NCBI GenBank assembly: GCA_947303335.1
Contig: CAMYYB010000017.1
Location: 1-44,705 of the forward strand
Origin: an uncultured Bacteroidales bacterium
GTDB lineage: Bacteria; Bacteroidota; Bacteroidia; Bacteroidales; F082
Direction of reading: 5' to 3'
Length of the DNA: 44,705 bases
A model generated the notes under the pieces. It saw only the letters and a list, made by a program, of their open reading frames with translations, was not told the origin of the DNA and did no database searches. Each line of letters starts with the position of its first letter. Position 1 is the first letter of the stretch. The translations under genes were made by a program, and so were the position numbers. Positions 16,946 to 24,773 of this stretch are shown one piece after another.

Positions 16946-17269
16946 TTAAAATATTTTTTCCATAAGGTGCCATTTTCCCGTGGAAGGCAGGTTGGGGTCG
17001 GCACCCTGACAGCGGGCCACGTGGGCCTCCCATTCGGCTTGACGAGGAAGCGTAGCCAATCGGGCCATATCCCGTTCCCAGTCGAAGTTGTCCACCGTAT
17101 CACATATCATAAACACTTGGTTTCCATAACGATAAATCTGCATATCAAGTATACCCACTTGATGCTGTCCTTCTATCACTTCAGGCCAAACGTGGGCGTG
17201 AAGCTCGCAGTATTTCGCGATGAGGTCGGCGTCGTCGACCAGTTGCAAGGTTTGACAGTAGCGTTTCAT
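16946..17269 (-). CDS. L-rhamnose mutarotase family protein
   Basis: This 107-residue dimeric ferredoxin-like protein belongs to the L-rhamnose mutarotase (DUF718) family, which interconverts alpha and beta anomers of 6-deoxyhexoses. Supporting motifs are KRYCQTLQL at the start, HAHVWPEVIEGQ (His and Trp-Pro-Glu of the active site) and IYRYGNQVFMICDT. The C-terminal tract GKWHLMEKIF includes the usual Trp. No rhamnose or fucose catabolic genes are in the window, so the sugar is uncertain; fucose-type substrates are possible. The gene follows the delta' gene by 5 bases and is probably co-transcribed with it. Confidence 0.85.
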   Translation of the reverse strand: MKRYCQTLQLVDDADLIAKYCELHAHVWPEVIEGQHQVGILDMQIYRYGNQVFMICDTVDNFDWERDMARLATLPRQAEWEAHVARCQGADPNLPSTGKWHLMEKIF

Positions 17270-17274
17270 TTTTT

Positions 17275-18408
17275 TTATTTCATCTTTAGGAGTACTATCA
17301 TCTTAAAACTCAGGTCGGTGAAGATAATCTGAGCATTGCCGTTGCGCTCGATATGGCGGATGGCTTCCTCGAAGAGTCCGGCGATTTCCGCCAAATTGGA
17401 GGGTTTCACAAAGGGAGCAAAATTGGCATTGAACTTTTTCTCGTCGTCAGGCAACAGGACAATATCGGCGAGGTTGTTGTTGAACAACAGGGCATTGCGG
17501 ATGATGCGCAAGCCATAGTCCAACAGTTCCTTTTGTTTCTCGCGTCCCAGCGTTTTGATGTTGGAAGAGAAATCGATAATCTCGCTATAGGCAGCGCGGA
17601 AACACAGGCGCATCCACTGCTGGAAGGTGGTGAAGAAGAATTTCCTGTCTTCCGATTCATTGATTGAATGGCAAGCCGTCAGCCAGTTGCCGTCGGCAAC
17701 CATAGCGGCATCGTGGGCTTGTTGCGGAGTGCATCCGAGGCGTTGCTGCAAGGCTGTCTCAACGGAGGCTGCATCGATGGACGGCACTTTCACCAATACC
17801 GTACGCGAGCGGATGGTGGCCAACAGCTGGTCCTGATCCTCGGCGATAAGGATGAACACTGTCTTTTCTGGCGGCTCCTCCAACAGCTTCAGTAGCTTGT
17901 TGGCAGTATCTGGCCGCATCTTCTCCGCCATCCAGATGATGACGATTTTGTATCCCCCTTCGTAGGCCTTCATGTTCACCTTACGCAGCAGCGAGGCTGC
18001 ATCACGCACCGACATGTAGCCCTGCTTGTTCTCCACATCCAAGAAAGAATACCAACCCGAAGTGTCGATATAGCCTTCGTTTTTCACCACAAACTCACGC
18101 CATTCCTCCATGAAAAGATCAGATTCAGGGTCTTTCTTGACTTTTTTGGTAATCGCCGTCGGCACCACGAAATGCAAGTCGGGATGCACCAATTTCTGCA
18201 TCTTTTGGCAGGTGGGGCACACACCGCAACTGTCCATCTCGCTCCGGTTCGGGCAGAGGATGTATTGCGCAAAGGCCAAAGCCAAAGGCAACTTCCCGTT
18301 CCCCTCGGGACCCAAAAAGAGTTGGGCATGAGGCACATGGCTGTCCCTCACACTCGCTATCAGCCTTTGTTTTATGGCACTTTGTCCTATGACGTCCTTG
18401 AACTGCAT
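17275..18408 (-). CDS. holB: DNA polymerase III delta' subunit
   Basis: This subunit belongs to the clamp loader that opens the sliding clamp during replication. The 377-residue product starts MQFKDVIGQ, then has LFLGPEGNGKLPLALAFAQ in the Walker A position. The Cys set CPNRSEMDSCGVCPTCQ is the zinc module of the DnaX/HolB AAA+ family. IWMAEKMRPDTANKLLKLLEEP gives the Walker B-equivalent and sensor region, and TIRSRT gives the SRC-like motif (here Thr for Cys). I used ATG at 18408 rather than the in-frame start at 18474, because a -7 element at 18446-18453 would fire after the longer start. It is the first gene of a two-gene unit with the mutarotase. Confidence 0.88.
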   Translation of the reverse strand: MQFKDVIGQSAIKQRLIASVRDSHVPHAQLFLGPEGNGKLPLALAFAQYILCPNRSEMDSCGVCPTCQKMQKLVHPDLHFVVPTAITKKVKKDPESDLFMEEWREFVVKNEGYIDTSGWYSFLDVENKQGYMSVRDAASLLRKVNMKAYEGGYKIVIIWMAEKMRPDTANKLLKLLEEPPEKTVFILIAEDQDQLLATIRSRTVLVKVPSIDAASVETALQQRLGCTPQQAHDAAMVADGNWLTACHSINESEDRKFFFTTFQQWMRLCFRAAYSEIIDFSSNIKTLGREKQKELLDYGLRIIRNALLFNNNLADIVLLPDDEKKFNANFAPFVKPSNLAEIAGLFEEAIRHIERNGNAQIIFTDLSFKMIVLLKMK

Positions 18409-18445
18409 ACTGTCCAGGTGCTTGTGATTTTTTAGATTGAACAGG

Positions 18446-18453
18446 CAAAAATA
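18446..18453 (-). promoter_or_regulatory. -7 element for the delta' gene
   Basis: On the minus strand TATTTTTG lies about 38 bases before ATG 18408; it decides the start of that gene. Confidence 0.55.
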
Positions 18454-18497
18454 AGGATTTTCAGGATAATTCACAGAAATTCTTTCAAAACTTTTCC

Positions 18498-18505
18498 TAT
18501 TTTTG
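18498..18505 (+). promoter_or_regulatory. -7 element for the PPAD-like gene
   Basis: TATTTTTG lies 20 bases before the ATG at 18526. Confidence 0.6.
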
Positions 18506-18525
18506 CGCCCAAATTTTCAAAAGCG

Positions 18526-20856
18526 ATGAAGAAATCTCTCTCTATTATCACCTTAATGCTCCTGATAGCCAGCGTGAATCTGCAAGCTCAGGATGCTTCG
18601 ACAAAGCTCAGCAACCCTGCTTCGACAACGCTCAACAATCAGAAACCCGACTGGATGAGATGGCACTATCTCTCCGAGGAAGAAATGTACGACAACTCGC
18701 GAGGAATAAACTTCGTCGAGACCGATCCGCCTGCGGGCGAGCCGCGTTTCGTGGCCGAGTTTGAACCCATGCAAGGTGTGACCATCCGTTATCCCCTTGG
18801 CATCCCCACCAGCCTCGTAGCACAGATGTCGAACAATTGCATGGTCTATTGCATCGTCAGCACTTCGCAGCAAAACCAAGCCCAAAACAGCTTCCAAAGT
18901 GCAGGCGTCAATATGAGCAACGTGACCTTCGTCAATGCCCAAACCGACTCCTACTGGGTGCGCGACTACGGCCCGTGGTACATTTTCGAGGACCGCCACC
19001 CCGCCATTGTGGACAATATCTACAACCGTCCACGTCCTTACGATGATGAGATTTCGGGCGTGTTCGCCAACTATTGGAACATCCCCATGTACGGCATGAA
19101 CCTTGAACACACCGGAGGCAACATGATGGAAGACGGCAGAGGTCACGGCGTGAGCGACAACCTTGTGCTGCAAGAAAACAATAACAACGAGACCAACGTC
19201 CGCAACAAGATGCGCGACTACCTCGGCATTGACCCCTATCATATCACCATCGACCCGCAGGGCGACTACATCGCCCACGTCGACTGCTGGGGCAAATATC
19301 TCGCCCCCGATAAGATTTTGATTGCCCAAGTGCCGCAAAACAACTCGCATTATGCCGACTATGAGAGTGTGGCCAACTACTTTGCCACCACCAACTGCTG
19401 CTGGGGCTATCCTTATCGTGTGTATCGTGTCTATGAACCCGGTGGTTACACTTTGGCTCCTTACACCAACAGTCTTATCCTTAACAAAACCGTCTATGTG
19501 CCGATGGGTGACAACAGCACATACAACCAGCAGGCTTTGGCTGTTTATCAAGAGGCTATGCCCGGCTACGAGATTGTCGGCGTGAACAATAGCGGCTATT
19601 CAGGCTGGGAGAACACCGATGCCCTCCACTGCCGCACGCGGGGTATCATGGACTTTGATATGCTCTTCGTCGACCACCGCAACGTGCTCTTCGGCGAACA
19701 GGAATGGCAGGAATCCATCCCCGTGGTCTCCAAGTTCATCGCCTATAGCGGTGCCGAACTGAAGCAGGACTCGCTCCTCGTCTATTATAGCATCGACGGT
19801 GGTGCCTACCAGGTGGCTCACATGACCGCTACGGGCAATCCTGACGAATATGTAGGTTACATCACAGGCTATCAAGGCGGCTCCGAGATTAATTATTATG
19901 TGTTCGGTGCCGACGAATCAGGCCATCGCTACACGCAGCCTGTCTTTGCCGACCTTGACCCGCACCATTTCACTGTGGGTGAGCATCAACCGACTGGAGA
20001 ACTCATTGTTACTCCTGACACGCTGTATTTCGAAAACAATGAGATTCAAAGCATAAGCCTCATTAATGAAACCAACGAAGCGGTTGTTGTTTCTGCAATG
20101 AACCAGCCCGACAACACAGATATTTATGCATCTATTTGGTATGAGGGACAAATCATTGATAATGTCTTGCCTTTGACCCTACAGCCAGGCCAGACCATCC
20201 AAGTGGATGTCAACTTTGTTGCGCCTCCCTATCCAGGTAAATACAATTACTATTCCTACATCGAAATTGTTTCTTCCGTAGGCAACAGACGCGTCAACCT
20301 TGTCGTCAGCGATTCCATTTGGGGCGGGCTTTTGAGTTTTGAGGATATTTGGTTGGAAAATTTTGAACCTGTCACGGAAACGGTTTTCAATTATTATTTG
20401 TCGCCCGTCGTCATCAATGAAATCTACGAACAAGAGACGGATTATCTTATCATCGAGTCTGACCCTCTGCCCATTTCGGTTCCTTCCCTTTCCAGTTTCT
20501 CCTTCAAAGTAAAGACCAAAGAAAACAGAGAAGGATATCACGACACAAAAGTTGTACTCTCCACGGACCACGGCAATGTTTTCATCATAGTCCATATCAA
20601 TGACGAATTGCTTTCTGTCACCGAGTTCCCAGCCGAAGCCAAGCTCTATCCCAACCCGACCACGGGCTTCTTTACTGTGGAAGGCGCGAAACAGAATAAA
20701 GTGGAAGTCTATAACCTCGTCGGCCAAAAGGTCTGTGAGCAGCAAGGCAGCAAAGTCGTCAATATTGATGCCACTGAATGGAACAAAGGCATCTATCTCG
20801 TCAACATTATTGAAGAGAATGGTGCTGTCACCACCAAGAAGCTGGTGGTGAAATAA
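18526..20856 (+). CDS. Secreted peptidylarginine deiminase, PPAD-like, with T9SS sorting domain
   Basis: The 776-residue protein is predicted to convert protein or peptide arginine to citrulline outside the cell. The signal peptide ends NLQA, leaving mature Gln. The catalytic domain (about 60-400) aligns by motif with Porphyromonas gingivalis PPAD. Asp147 (RDYGPW), His251 and Asp253 (AHVDCWG) and Cys369 (DALHCRTRG) match the PPAD Asp130, His236/Asp238 and Cys351 in order and spacing. Arg168 and Arg170 (NIYNRPRP) match the two Arg that bind the C-terminal carboxylate in PPAD, which argues for peptidyl-arginine rather than agmatine. A beta-sandwich region of about 270 residues follows. The final 75 residues are a Por sorting domain (AKLYPNPTTGFFTV, then GIYLVNI and KKLVVK), so export is by type IX secretion. 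The protein is longer than the roughly 556-residue PPAD. Confidence 0.85.
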   Translation: MKKSLSIITLMLLIASVNLQAQDASTKLSNPASTTLNNQKPDWMRWHYLSEEEMYDNSRGINFVETDPPAGEPRFVAEFEPMQGVTIRYPLGIPTSLVAQMSNNCMVYCIVSTSQQNQAQNSFQSAGVNMSNVTFVNAQTDSYWVRDYGPWYIFEDRHPAIVDNIYNRPRPYDDEISGVFANYWNIPMYGMNLEHTGGNMMEDGRGHGVSDNLVLQENNNNETNVRNKMRDYLGIDPYHITIDPQGDYIAHVDCWGKYLAPDKILIAQVPQNNSHYADYESVANYFATTNCCWGYPYRVYRVYEPGGYTLAPYTNSLILNKTVYVPMGDNSTYNQQALAVYQEAMPGYEIVGVNNSGYSGWENTDALHCRTRGIMDFDMLFVDHRNVLFGEQEWQESIPVVSKFIAYSGAELKQDSLLVYYSIDGGAYQVAHMTATGNPDEYVGYITGYQGGSEINYYVFGADESGHRYTQPVFADLDPHHFTVGEHQPTGELIVTPDTLYFENNEIQSISLINETNEAVVVSAMNQPDNTDIYASIWYEGQIIDNVLPLTLQPGQTIQVDVNFVAPPYPGKYNYYSYIEIVSSVGNRRVNLVVSDSIWGGLLSFEDIWLENFEPVTETVFNYYLSPVVINEIYEQETDYLIIESDPLPISVPSLSSFSFKVKTKENREGYHDTKVVLSTDHGNVFIIVHINDELLSVTEFPAEAKLYPNPTTGFFTVEGAKQNKVEVYNLVGQKVCEQQGSKVVNIDATEWNKGIYLVNIIEENGAVTTKKLVVK
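18595..18640 (+). repeat. Two tandem copies of a 24-bp unit inside the PPAD-like gene
   Basis: GCTTCGACAAAGCTCAGCAA at 18595 recurs 24 bases later as GCTTCGACAACGCTCAACAA. The period is 8 codons, giving ASTKLSNP then ASTTLNNQ just after the signal peptide. The core resembles the dispersed TTCGACAAGCTCAG repeat seen in many bacterial genomes. Confidence 0.8.
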
Positions 20857-20867
20857 CCCTTTTCACG

Positions 20868-21143
20868 ATGGGACCTGCGTTATTAATTTTCGGCTTACTG
20901 ACTGACTCCTTTGTTGCAGCGTTGGTAGGTCTGTTGGGAGCCAGGAGACGTATCGGTTTCGGATGGGCATTCTTCCTGTCCGTCCTGTTCACGCCACTCG
21001 TCGGGTTGATTGTCTGCCTGTTGTCAGACAAGCTGCCCGACGGGCAGCGCAAGTGGGGCTGCTTGGGCAGCATTTTAGCCATCATTACCTTAGCCCTGTT
21101 TGTGTTTTTGGCCTTAATGATGGTTGGAGCGATAGCAGCTTAA
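20868..21143 (+). CDS. Small three-segment membrane protein
   Basis: This 91-residue protein starts 11 bases after the PPAD-like stop codon. It is almost entirely hydrophobic: a first segment ALLIFGLLTDSFVAALVGLL, the polar turn GARRRIG, and a second segment WAFFLSVLFTPLVGLIVCLL. A short charged loop (SDKLPDGQRKWG) precedes a third segment, ILAIITLALFVFLALMMVG. The RRIGFGWAFFLS block recurs in small Bacteroidota membrane proteins of unknown function. It may be read through from the upstream gene; no promoter of its own is obvious. No enzymatic motif is present. Confidence 0.6.
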   Translation: MGPALLIFGLLTDSFVAALVGLLGARRRIGFGWAFFLSVLFTPLVGLIVCLLSDKLPDGQRKWGCLGSILAIITLALFVFLALMMVGAIAA

Positions 21144-21152
21144 ACACTCCTT

Positions 21153-21551
21153 TTATACTTCCTTCCGTTTCTTCTTTTCGACGTTGATGGGCGTGCTGTG
21201 GGGGAAGACGACAAGATAGGCGGCATCAAGCCTCTTTAGGTCGACTTGGCGCATGCCGATACCGAGCTTGACAGCGACGAGGGCACGGAGAAACTCGCGG
21301 CTCTTGCGGGGATAGAGCGAGGGCGGCGGCAACTCATTATAGCCATAGATAGGCTCCTCTTCATCGTAGGTAGCCTTGTAGCACACCTCCCAGATGAAGT
21401 CGTCCGTGGCCTCGGGACCGTACCACGACTGGAGTACCCTGCGGATGCAGAACCTCTTGTACTGCATCCCGAAGAGCTGCCTCGTGCGCTCCAACTGCTG
21501 CCAGAGCGCCACGAAGCATGCTTGGGTGTTTTGAATTTCGATGTTGACCAT
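21153..21551 (-). CDS. 132-aa protein of the DUF3987 operon
   Basis: I recognise no family. The protein is rich in Trp, Tyr and Arg in its first half (CFVALWQQLERTRQLFGMQYKRFCIRRVLQSWYG), has an acidic middle (TYDEEEPIYGYNELPPP) and ends in a lysine/arginine tail (NVEKKKRKEV). There is no signal peptide or membrane segment, so it is probably cytoplasmic and possibly nucleic-acid binding. It follows the DUF3987 gene by 36 bases on the same strand, and those bases are the TGACTAA-type repeat. The start codon at 21551 abuts that repeat. It is read as the last gene of the operon. Confidence 0.65.
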   Translation of the reverse strand: MVNIEIQNTQACFVALWQQLERTRQLFGMQYKRFCIRRVLQSWYGPEATDDFIWEVCYKATYDEEEPIYGYNELPPPSLYPRKSREFLRALVAVKLGIGMRQVDLKRLDAAYLVVFPHSTPINVEKKKRKEV

Positions 21552-21576
21552 TTTGACTAATGACTAAAATGACTAA
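21551..21576. repeat. Left copy of an exact 26-nt direct repeat (TGACTAA type)
   Basis: The 26 bases starting TTTTGACTAATGACTAAA are identical to 31285-31310 in the same orientation. A further TGACTAA-like unit continues to 21583. It lies between the DUF3987 stop and the 132-aa gene start. Confidence 0.9.
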
Positions 21577-21587
21577 AATGACCAGCT

Positions 21588-24191
21588 TCAGCATTTGCGA
21601 TATTTCAAACCGTCAGTCTGCACAACAAGCCCCTGCTTGCTCCAGTTCTTCAGCATTTGCTGCACACTGTTACGGGTAACGTCTGCCCCTTTGATGGCCA
21701 CCGACTGTTGCATAGCCTGTTCGAAGCTGAACTGATGATCCAAACGGGAGAAAATGGAGTCATTCTTGCCGTGCTTCGTTCGTCCTCCATTGAGGCAGCC
21801 CGAATAGTCGCGACCACTAAAAGCGTTCTCAATACGGTCGCGGAAGAAGTGGAGGGCATTCTCCATCAAGGCGTCGGCGATAGTGTCGTAAGTGTCGAGC
21901 ATCTGCGGTGTCTGCGTCTTCAGCAGCATCTCCTTCCACAGGTCGGGGAACTGCTTCAACCGGGCTTCGGCACCCGTCAGACCGTACTTCTGGATAAGCG
22001 TCTCACATACCTTGCAGAGCATCAGGCAGCAGGTCATACGCTGGGCGGTCACACAGACACGGAAACGCTGGCGAGCCATCACCTTGTCATCGTCCTTAAG
22101 CGTTTCCAAGCGAACCCGCTCCAACCACTCACGGCCCTTGGCCTCCAGCTTAGGCAGCACCACCTCACCTTGCATCAGCGGCAACAGGTGGGCAATCTGC
22201 TGGATACGGTCAGTCTGACGGTCGGTCAGCACGTAGGGCTTATCCTCCAAGGGGGCAAAGGTGTTGTCGGGGGTTCTTGCCACAGCGATACGACTCTGGA
22301 AACCGTCGGTATAGTTGCTCACCACACGATAGAGTGCATCAGGTGTGCCGCACATCGTCACGTTCCACAGCAGCTTCTCAATGTGGACGTTGACCGCGTC
22401 CGCGCTTCTTGCCTCGCGCTCATACTTGGTGCCGTCGTAGCTCTGGCGGAGCATGATAGAGAAGTCGCTCAACGTCGACTTCCACTTCTGCGCCACCGTA
22501 TCGGCCTCGGGCGTGAAAGAAAAGGCGTGTTTGCCTTCGGTATTGGCCAGACGCTCGGCCAAGTTGGCCACCGTGTTATTCAAGGTGAGGTATCTGACGG
22601 GCAACTTGGGTTCCTCGGGCTGCTCTTTTTTGTTCTTGGCAGCGCGTTTCTTCGCCCTCCATTCGTCCTCCTGCATTTGGTACATCTTGTCCAAAGCCCT
22701 TACCTCGCTCATCCAGGCATCCACTACAGGGTCGATTTGACCCTTGCCGCTGGCGAAGTCACCGGCGATGTAGGCGATAAGGTTCAAGCCCTTCTTCTGT
22801 CCGTGAACATCGAGTTCAACGCCCGTAGCCAAAGCCCCAATGCAGGGACAGATGGCGGTGATGACGGGCATCGCGAGACTCGGCCCAACGGCCTCGATGG
22901 ACTCCCTTACGCCCTGCGGGAGTTTTTTAATTGAGAGTTGACAGTTGACAGTTGATAGTTCCTCCTCACCTAAGTCGTCAACTGCATCTTCAGTGTCATC
23001 CTGGCCACGCTTCGCGTCATTGCGAGGAACGAAGCAATCCACTCCATCACCGTATATCCGTTGGCTCTGCGTGAAAAGTTCCTCCTGATACTTAAACAGC
23101 TTCTGGCTCGGGTTCGTGTAGTTCTCATAGAAGTCGTTCACCAACTGCTGTATGTTCTCATCGTTCCAATGTTCAGGCATCAGCTCGGAGAGGATGCCGT
23201 TGGCCTCAGCTTTGGTTAGTAATTGCGTGGCACCGCTGAGGAAGATTTTCACCGTCGTATGTCTTCCTCCTTCGTTCAGGAAGTCGCTTGGCTTCAGGTT
23301 TTTCTCCTTCATCACACCTTGAGCGATGAACATGGTTCGGTTGGAGGGCTTCTCGGCCACTACATTGTTATCGCGGACTTGATCCGCGATCTCCTCTGCC
23401 TTGGGTGTTTCTTCAGCAATCCCTTCTCGCTGGGGGAATTGCGGGTCTTTGCCCGCAATGACATCTTGGGGCGTGTTTTTGTCGTTGCCGCTCTGTTGCC
23501 GCTTTGCGTCATCGCGAGGAACGAAGCGATCCAGAGCTACTGCTTCGGCATCTTCCCAAGGACGATAGTGCTTGTTCGCCTTTTTCGCTCCAACTGGCAC
23601 TTGCTCTTCTCCCCTTCTCTCGCGCTCCTTCAGCCGCTTGTATTCCTTTGCGGCCTCCTCCTCGCTCAGCCGCTCAGTGAAGAGCGCATCCTCCAATAAA
23701 GGTGTAGTGGAGGGGTCTATCGGCCCGTGAAACACCACGCGGTTGTTCTCCTTGTTGTTGGTGTCCATCTCCGTCTTGGTGGCGATACTCAGGCGCACTT
23801 GGTTCTCCAATATCGTCGTCCCGGGGATGCGGCGGCCCACAGCGTGAACCCCGTAGCTGGCCGATTGCGACACTTCCACCAGCTGCAGTTCGTCCTTGCG
23901 CTCCACCAGTTCCTTCATGATGCGGCGGCATTCCTCTTTGTCAGCGCAGTCAATGTCGTAAAAAAAGAAGGGGCTCACCGTCGTGTTGCCCTTCAGCGGC
24001 TCGCCGTCCGGCACTTGGCAGTTGTAGGCGATTTCCACAAGGCTACGCTTGTACTTGTCCTCGCCTGTCTCGCGGTACTTTCTCCAGTTGTCGAGGTTGG
24101 CGGTCGAGTTGCAGGCTTTCATGTAGTCCACTCGGGTTGTGATGGGGCGGCAAACCTTCTTGCCGCCCTTCTTATACACGTGGTTACACAT
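21588..24191 (-). CDS. DUF3987-type primase/helicase-like protein with VirE-like N-terminus
   Basis: The 867-residue protein resembles the large Bacteroidota proteins annotated as BT4734/VirE N-terminal plus DUF3987. The N-terminal part (about 1-200) includes FFFYDIDCADKEECRRIM and YGVHAVGRRIPG, similar to primase-like domains that supply an acidic site. The C-terminal ATPase part starts around residue 430 with ICPCIGALATGVELD and IAYIAGDFASGKGQI, a Walker A variant, and includes FSFTPEADTVAQKW and CGTPDALYRVV. It is presumably cytoplasmic and acts on DNA. Residues about 215-425 form a low-complexity linker encoded largely by dispersed repeats. It is the second gene of a three-gene minus-strand operon. 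Confidence 0.7.
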   Translation of the reverse strand: MCNHVYKKGGKKVCRPITTRVDYMKACNSTANLDNWRKYRETGEDKYKRSLVEIAYNCQVPDGEPLKGNTTVSPFFFYDIDCADKEECRRIMKELVERKDELQLVEVSQSASYGVHAVGRRIPGTTILENQVRLSIATKTEMDTNNKENNRVVFHGPIDPSTTPLLEDALFTERLSEEEAAKEYKRLKERERRGEEQVPVGAKKANKHYRPWEDAEAVALDRFVPRDDAKRQQSGNDKNTPQDVIAGKDPQFPQREGIAEETPKAEEIADQVRDNNVVAEKPSNRTMFIAQGVMKEKNLKPSDFLNEGGRHTTVKIFLSGATQLLTKAEANGILSELMPEHWNDENIQQLVNDFYENYTNPSQKLFKYQEELFTQSQRIYGDGVDCFVPRNDAKRGQDDTEDAVDDLGEEELSTVNCQLSIKKLPQGVRESIEAVGPSLAMPVITAICPCIGALATGVELDVHGQKKGLNLIAYIAGDFASGKGQIDPVVDAWMSEVRALDKMYQMQEDEWRAKKRAAKNKKEQPEEPKLPVRYLTLNNTVANLAERLANTEGKHAFSFTPEADTVAQKWKSTLSDFSIMLRQSYDGTKYEREARSADAVNVHIEKLLWNVTMCGTPDALYRVVSNYTDGFQSRIAVARTPDNTFAPLEDKPYVLTDRQTDRIQQIAHLLPLMQGEVVLPKLEAKGREWLERVRLETLKDDDKVMARQRFRVCVTAQRMTCCLMLCKVCETLIQKYGLTGAEARLKQFPDLWKEMLLKTQTPQMLDTYDTIADALMENALHFFRDRIENAFSGRDYSGCLNGGRTKHGKNDSIFSRLDHQFSFEQAMQQSVAIKGADVTRNSVQQMLKNWSKQGLVVQTDGLKYRKC
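22931..22960. repeat. AGTTGACAGTTGACA repeat inside the DUF3987 gene
   Basis: A tandem 8-mer (GTTGACA and variants) is read on the minus strand as STVNCQLSIK, a string typical of a dispersed Bacteroidota repeat. Confidence 0.65.
23015..23040. repeat. Dispersed repeat copy A in the DUF3987 gene
   Basis: CGTCATTGCGAGGAACGAAG continues to AATCC. On the minus strand it is read as DCFVPRNDAKRG. It differs from copy B (23507-23532) at two positions. Confidence 0.8.
23370..23390. repeat. REP-like short palindrome in the DUF3987 gene
   Basis: ATCGCGGA and TCCGCGAT pair around a short spacer. It is the same type as 23438-23459 and as 35209-35229 in the efflux adaptor gene. Confidence 0.7.
23438..23459. 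repeat. REP-like short palindrome in the DUF3987 gene
   Basis: ATTGCGGG and CCCGCAAT are separated by a short T-rich loop. It is read in frame on the minus strand as part of the linker. Confidence 0.7.
23507..23532. repeat. Dispersed repeat copy B in the DUF3987 gene
   Basis: CGTCATCGCGAGGAACGAAG continues to CGATCC. On the minus strand it is read as DRFVPRDDAKR. It pairs with copy A, about 490 bases away in the same gene. Confidence 0.8.
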
Positions 24192-24194
24192 TGT

Positions 24195-24590
24195 TTATAC
24201 CTCCTCAGCTTTAGTGTAAAGAATCTCGTTGACCACCTTCTGGGCGATAACTAATGCCTCGTGTGCCAGGTGTTCGGGCAGTTCCTCCACGAAGACAGCG
24301 GGCATCGCGAAGTAGAAGTAGTACTTCCCGTCGTGTCCCAGCGACAGCGAGCTGTGATCCTCGCGGAAGATGGGCTTGTTGCGCTTGCGACGTTTCTTCT
24401 CGGTGATGTAGACATACCCGTCGCGCATGGCCTGCACCTTGCAGGTGGCGGTGAAGGCCTCGATGCGCACCTTCTCGGTGCAGGCGAAGTCCATCAGGTT
24501 GAGTCCGTTTTCGTTTTTGTAGAGGGTCATCTGGCCGTCCAATGTGGTTGCGCTCTTCAGAGCGGCTTGGTTTTGCTTTTTCTTTCTCAT
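24195..24590 (-). CDS. 131-aa basic protein, first gene of the DUF3987 operon
   Basis: I recognise no family. From the chosen start the protein begins MRKKKQNQAALK and continues to a compact, probably beta-rich core with FACTEKVRIEAFTATCKVQA and YVYITEKKRRKRNKPIF. It ends in a helix (HLAHEALVIAQKVVNEIL). The basic cluster KKRRKRNK suggests nucleic-acid binding. It starts the three-gene operon and is separated from the DUF3987 gene by 3 bases. ATG at 24590 is preferred because it begins with a basic cluster after an A-rich stretch; an in-frame ATG at 24656 would add 22 residues and also lies downstream of the -7 element at 24691-24698, so it cannot be excluded. Confidence 0.6.
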   Translation of the reverse strand: MRKKKQNQAALKSATTLDGQMTLYKNENGLNLMDFACTEKVRIEAFTATCKVQAMRDGYVYITEKKRRKRNKPIFREDHSSLSLGHDGKYYFYFAMPAVFVEELPEHLAHEALVIAQKVVNEILYTKAEEV

Positions 24591-24690
24591 TTTGATTGAG
24601 TGTTGTGAGAAGAAGGTCGGATTGCTTGGCCATTTACTCGAGAACATCCTCCTCACTTCGACTCAGGGTTTTGTGTCACTATTGACGCTG

Positions 24691-24698
24691 CAAAAATA
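24691..24698 (-). promoter_or_regulatory. -7 element for the DUF3987 operon
   Basis: On the minus strand TATTTTTG lies about 100 bases before ATG 24590, giving a long leader or supporting the earlier start. Confidence 0.55.
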
Positions 24699-24715
24699 TA
24701 GCGACAAAAACGAAC

Positions 24716-24750
24716 GTACCCCCTACGCAGAGGGTACGCGTAGGGGGTAC
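24716..24750 (-). terminator. Palindromic terminator between the RM and DUF3987 operons
   Basis: GTACCCCCTACGC and GCGTAGGGGGTAC (13 bp each) enclose a 9-base loop. On the minus strand a GTTCGTTTTTG tract follows, so it can end the RM transcript just before the DUF3987 promoter. Confidence 0.7.
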
Positions 24751-24773
24751 GGTTTATAATAATGCACTAAAAA

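Noticed and set aside
18409..18474. Longer start for the delta' subunit
   Set aside because: The extra 22 residues would be upstream of the -7 element at 18446-18453 and show no family similarity.
18526..20856. Agmatine deiminase assignment
   Set aside because: The NRPRP arginines, signal peptide and T9SS tail fit an extracellular peptidylarginine deiminase better, although the fold is shared.
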